This document shows, one piece after another, positions 60,976 to 64,000 of a DNA stretch of 64,000 nt (position 1 is the first letter of the stretch; every line of letters starts with the position of its first letter). The notes beneath the pieces were generated by a model. That model was given only the letters and a program-made list of their open reading frames with translations. It made no database searches and had not been told where the DNA came from. The DNA is from Chrysogorgia sp. JL179-B06 (lineage: Eukaryota > Cnidaria > Anthozoa > Scleralcyonacea > Chrysogorgiidae). The DNA lies in NCBI GenBank assembly GCA_035772405.1, contig JAYKKM010000250.1, positions 2,004,501 through 2,068,500 on the forward strand. Reading direction: 5' to 3'. Both the position numbers and the translations under genes were made by a program.

Positions 60976-63069
60976 TGTGTTTCCCTGGGAACTAGTTGTC
61001 AATACGTCATTACAAAGGAATTGTGGCAATAGATATACCAGGCGGAAAACGTAATTTAAAGATAAATTACAAAGCGAATTGATCAAAACTGCAAACGTTT
61101 GTTATGGATTATATAGTCTTTCTGAAGAGTAGAACCTAGGTTCAAAGCATTTAGTTGACAGTGTATATTAGTAATTAATTTGACACAGTTTTCAGGTGTT
61201 TACTTTTATAAATATATATTAATATATTACGAATTTCAGTAAAGGTATGATTTGTCGTATGAACGTCGATATGAATAAGGGGGATGGCGGCTTGAGTGAT
61301 GTGACAAATTACAATATAATCATTGTCAGAGTGAGGTGTGATAGCTAGTGTGTAGCCAGTCATCTAGCGCAATATCACCAAGAAAAACTATTGTAGAGGC
61401 AGCAAAACCAACGAATGCTCGCCGCTAGCAATCATAAAGACGCATGCAACTGAAACATATCATTTTACCGCATTTAATGACTCAAATATTAATGACGGCT
61501 AGTGCGGTGCGTGCATGGACGTACAGATATAGCAAAGATATAACGCGTTTATCAAGTATCATTTTGCGTATTCACTGCTTTGTGTTTTGTAATGTCACCC
61601 GTGAAAAGTGGTAGACTTTATTGCTACCACCCAACCCCGTTAGCCTCGTTAGGTCAGGAAATATTTGTGCCAAGATTCGCGTTGACCGAAACAGCCGTAA
61701 TTTTTAATGACGTATTAAAATATCCACAAATTATAATAATCTCAATTAAAATATCCGCAAATAATAACCACATATTCGTATTAAAATTCATTTAGTAAAG
61801 TTTAGTGTGATACTGATACCGAGTATACTTTTGCCGCTGAGAAAAATCGCACTATATCGACAGACGTCAAAAATACGTCTTTACACAGAAAAATATGAAA
61901 GAAATCCTAATTCGAATCCTAACTGGAGTCCTATAACTCGAATCGTAACTCGGGTTCTTGCTGTCCTCGGTAGAGATGCGCGTTTGGCATTTTTAGTGAA
62001 TGGTTTCAAATTTCGCGAACACAATGATAAATAAGTGGTGTAGAATACGGAAAACACAATTATTGTCATGTGAAATGATGAAATTAATATGGAAAATGCC
62101 GTTTTGGAATTTGGACAGGTTATTATATTTGCTGAGATATGCGCGGATAGGATAACGATGCAGGAACTAAGCCAAGGGGAATTGATATTCCACTATTTAG
62201 GAATATGTTATTAATAATAGTAAAAATTATAAAAGGGTAAATTTGACTGCAGTAATTGTAAAGGATTGAATGAGTGGCGGTAGCACGGTTGCGGCAAATA
62301 AGAAAAAATGGTAATTCTATAGAAATTCAGAATTGAAAGGTATGCATAACTCATGCATTTAATGCATGTTTTTCTCCGAAAATGTGTAATGCAAAAATTA
62401 CAGTTTGAGTTTTATGGGTAGTGCCATTTTTCTGTGTCAGTCATTATTCCTGTGCCATTTTTACGGTTGTCATTTTTTCAGATCACCGTCGAATAAGTGA
62501 TGACAGACGTACAAAAGGAGAGAAATGCTATAGAAGAAAATTGAAACTAATAGTGCAGTAATAGTATAAACTATAAAAGGGTATATCTTTGAGGAACAGT
62601 GAAGGATTCACTAATTGGAGGTGTTTGGGAGTTGGTGGATTTTATTTAAATTTGAGATTATGCTATTGATTGGTTTCTAATTTTAGGTCATGATCATTTG
62701 AGGCGATGCGCATTGTATTGTTTTCACTCGTCCATACGCGGTCCATTCGTGCGTCCCTGCATCCGCATGTATAGCAACCGCAAATTATGGATAGGCGTAT
62801 ACGCCTTAGCGGTATGGAAATATGTATATATTTATTGCGCTGTGATGAGAGATTTTATAGGAAATATTTTACAACTTTTTCTTTGGTTATTTGAGCGGTA
62901 GGTTGGTAGCATAGGACTAAAATAAGATAACATTTCGGTTCGTATATTTTATTTGTTTAGCGGGTCCGTGCGGATTGTTGTTGAAATGTTGTGACAGAAG
63001 TGGTCGCGCAAGTTATTTGACACATAAAATCACTATAACGTGTACTTCGCTTATTAAGTGCTCCTTAAG
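60976..63069. other. Non-coding stretch, nothing recognised
   Basis: Only short frames without protein character. CCTAATTCGAATCCTAACTG near 61907 is a small run of repeated TCCTAAC/TCGAATC words. Confidence 0.45.
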
Positions 63070-64000
63070 TAATAATTAATAATAATTTATTAACTTATAT
63101 TGCGCAGCTATACATATAAATGATCAGATGTGCATTACATCAGGTGAGAAAGCATATAAATAATAATAAATAATTATATAATAATTTACAATTAAAATCA
63201 TCCAATTTACCAAATACCTAATATATCATATAAAAAATAAAATATAGTAATTTATAGCATCCATATGCAAAGAACATTTGAGAAAAACTCAATGTTCTTT
63301 AGTGTAAGCTAATCTAAAAAGGTAGGTTTTTAGATGTGATTTAAAACTATTTACATTTGTGATCATATGTAATTCTCTGGGCAGGAGTTCCAGAGCTTGG
63401 GTGCAGCAACAACAAATGCATGTTCTGTCTCCTAACATAACTTTAGTTCTAACAGTTGGCATAGCAAGTAGAAGACTATCCGATGATCGTAAGCGATAAG
63501 GACTTCTTAATGGAAAGTAGGTCACTTAGATATGTTGGCGCAAGACCATGAATGGCTTTGAAAGTGATCAGCAACACTTTAAAATTGACATGGGACCTGC
63601 GTAATATGACAAAGCCTCGGTGCATTACAGACCAGCCTGGCTGATGCATTCAGAACTCTGCAGTTTACTCAGCTGACAGTCAGGTAACCCATACAGTAGG
63701 CTGTTACAGTAATCAACTCGAGATGAAATAAAAGCATGAATAAGCGTTTCCGTTGCTTCTTGGGAAAGGTACTTGTGGATTCTTCTAATATTATGTAGAT
63801 GGTAGAATGCTGTACTGCACAACTTACTAATGTGACTAGATATAGTGAGCTGTGAGTCGAACCACGACCCCAGGTTTCTAGTAACCGCTACAGGACAAAT
63901 CTCCATGGATCCAACCTTGATAATACTCTCGATATTTACTTTGGCTAATCGAGGCTTAGTACCTAGCATTAAAAATTCTGTTTTGTCATCATTTAGAATT
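63070..64000 (-). pseudogene. CR1/L2-like LINE 3' part, runs off the window
   Basis: From the right edge: EFLMLGTKPRLAKVN-type start, TRNLGSWFDSQLTISSHISK, SQEATETLIHAFISSRVDYC and NSLLYGLPDCQLSKLQ (63970-63680). After a deletion and shift, LRSSDSLLLAMPTVRTKVML and LPRELHMITNVNSFKSHLKT (63500-63320) follow. This is the C-terminal RT region of a LINE abundant in corals and other invertebrates. It ends in an ATT/AAT-rich tail near 63075-63090. Confidence 0.8.

Noticed and set aside
60532..61086. Repetitive proteins with FGWPPNTKAECSRIVN-type repeats
   Set aside because: They are translations of the ~100-bp tandem repeat; units differ in length (98, 72) and would break the frame.

Overview
The window is AT-rich, intron-bearing metazoan DNA made up almost entirely of mobile elements. 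The mix (Penelope-like elements with GIY-YIG ends, CR1/L2-like LINEs, hAT, Harbinger, an IS3-like eukaryotic transposon, a tRNA-derived SINE and a Polinton/Maverick) suits an aquatic invertebrate. A cnidarian is my best guess, but nothing fixes the species. I see no convincing single-copy host gene, no rRNA, no CRISPR and no bacterial operon.

The main object is a 17.3-kb Polinton/Maverick (adintovirus-like endogenous DNA virus) at 16858-34202. It has ~595-bp terminal inverted repeats (TIRs) and an exact 6-bp target duplication (GAGTTA). Every gene is open. The core is protein-primed-type DNA polymerase B, retroviral-type integrase with chromodomain, double jelly-roll major capsid protein, single jelly-roll minor capsid protein and A32-like packaging ATPase. 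It adds cargo unusual for this group: a type II thymidine kinase, a BRO-N/PD-(D/E)XK/zinc-finger protein, a probable VLTF3-like late transcription factor, a protein with a phage tail-fibre-like motif, and several small membrane or myristoylated proteins. I find no adenain-type protease. Genes sit in tight co-directional blocks: polymerase, VLTF3-like and three membrane proteins on the minus strand at the left; an unknown zinc protein and thymidine kinase on plus, then BRO-nuclease, fibre-like and 498-aa protein on minus in the middle; minor capsid, integrase, 482-aa protein, major capsid, ATPase and a myristoylated protein on plus at the right. Each TIR begins with a 160-bp palindrome.

Left of it, 1611-13469 is one compound Penelope insertion: a long minus-strand copy joined head to head to a short plus-strand copy, with a shared 15-bp target duplication. 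Later insertions broke it: a 1.66-kb unknown element, a 5.7-kb hAT-like element that itself holds a CR1-like LINE, and a tRNA SINE. 13.5-16.8 kb holds a palindrome and an old LINE split by a TTAA-flanked MITE.

Right of it, 34.2-43 kb holds old LINE, hAT, HECT, Harbinger and Penelope fragments, a second SINE copy and a second TTAA MITE. 43095-49531 is a complete 6.4-kb DNA transposon with 6-bp target duplications. It carries an IS3/retroviral-type DDE transposase facing a HECT ubiquitin-ligase-like gene; this copy is broken. 49.5-64 kb holds a Myb/SANT-like fragment, a second Penelope copy split by LINEs, a Gypsy gag remnant, two further LINE remnants and a ~100-bp tandem repeat.
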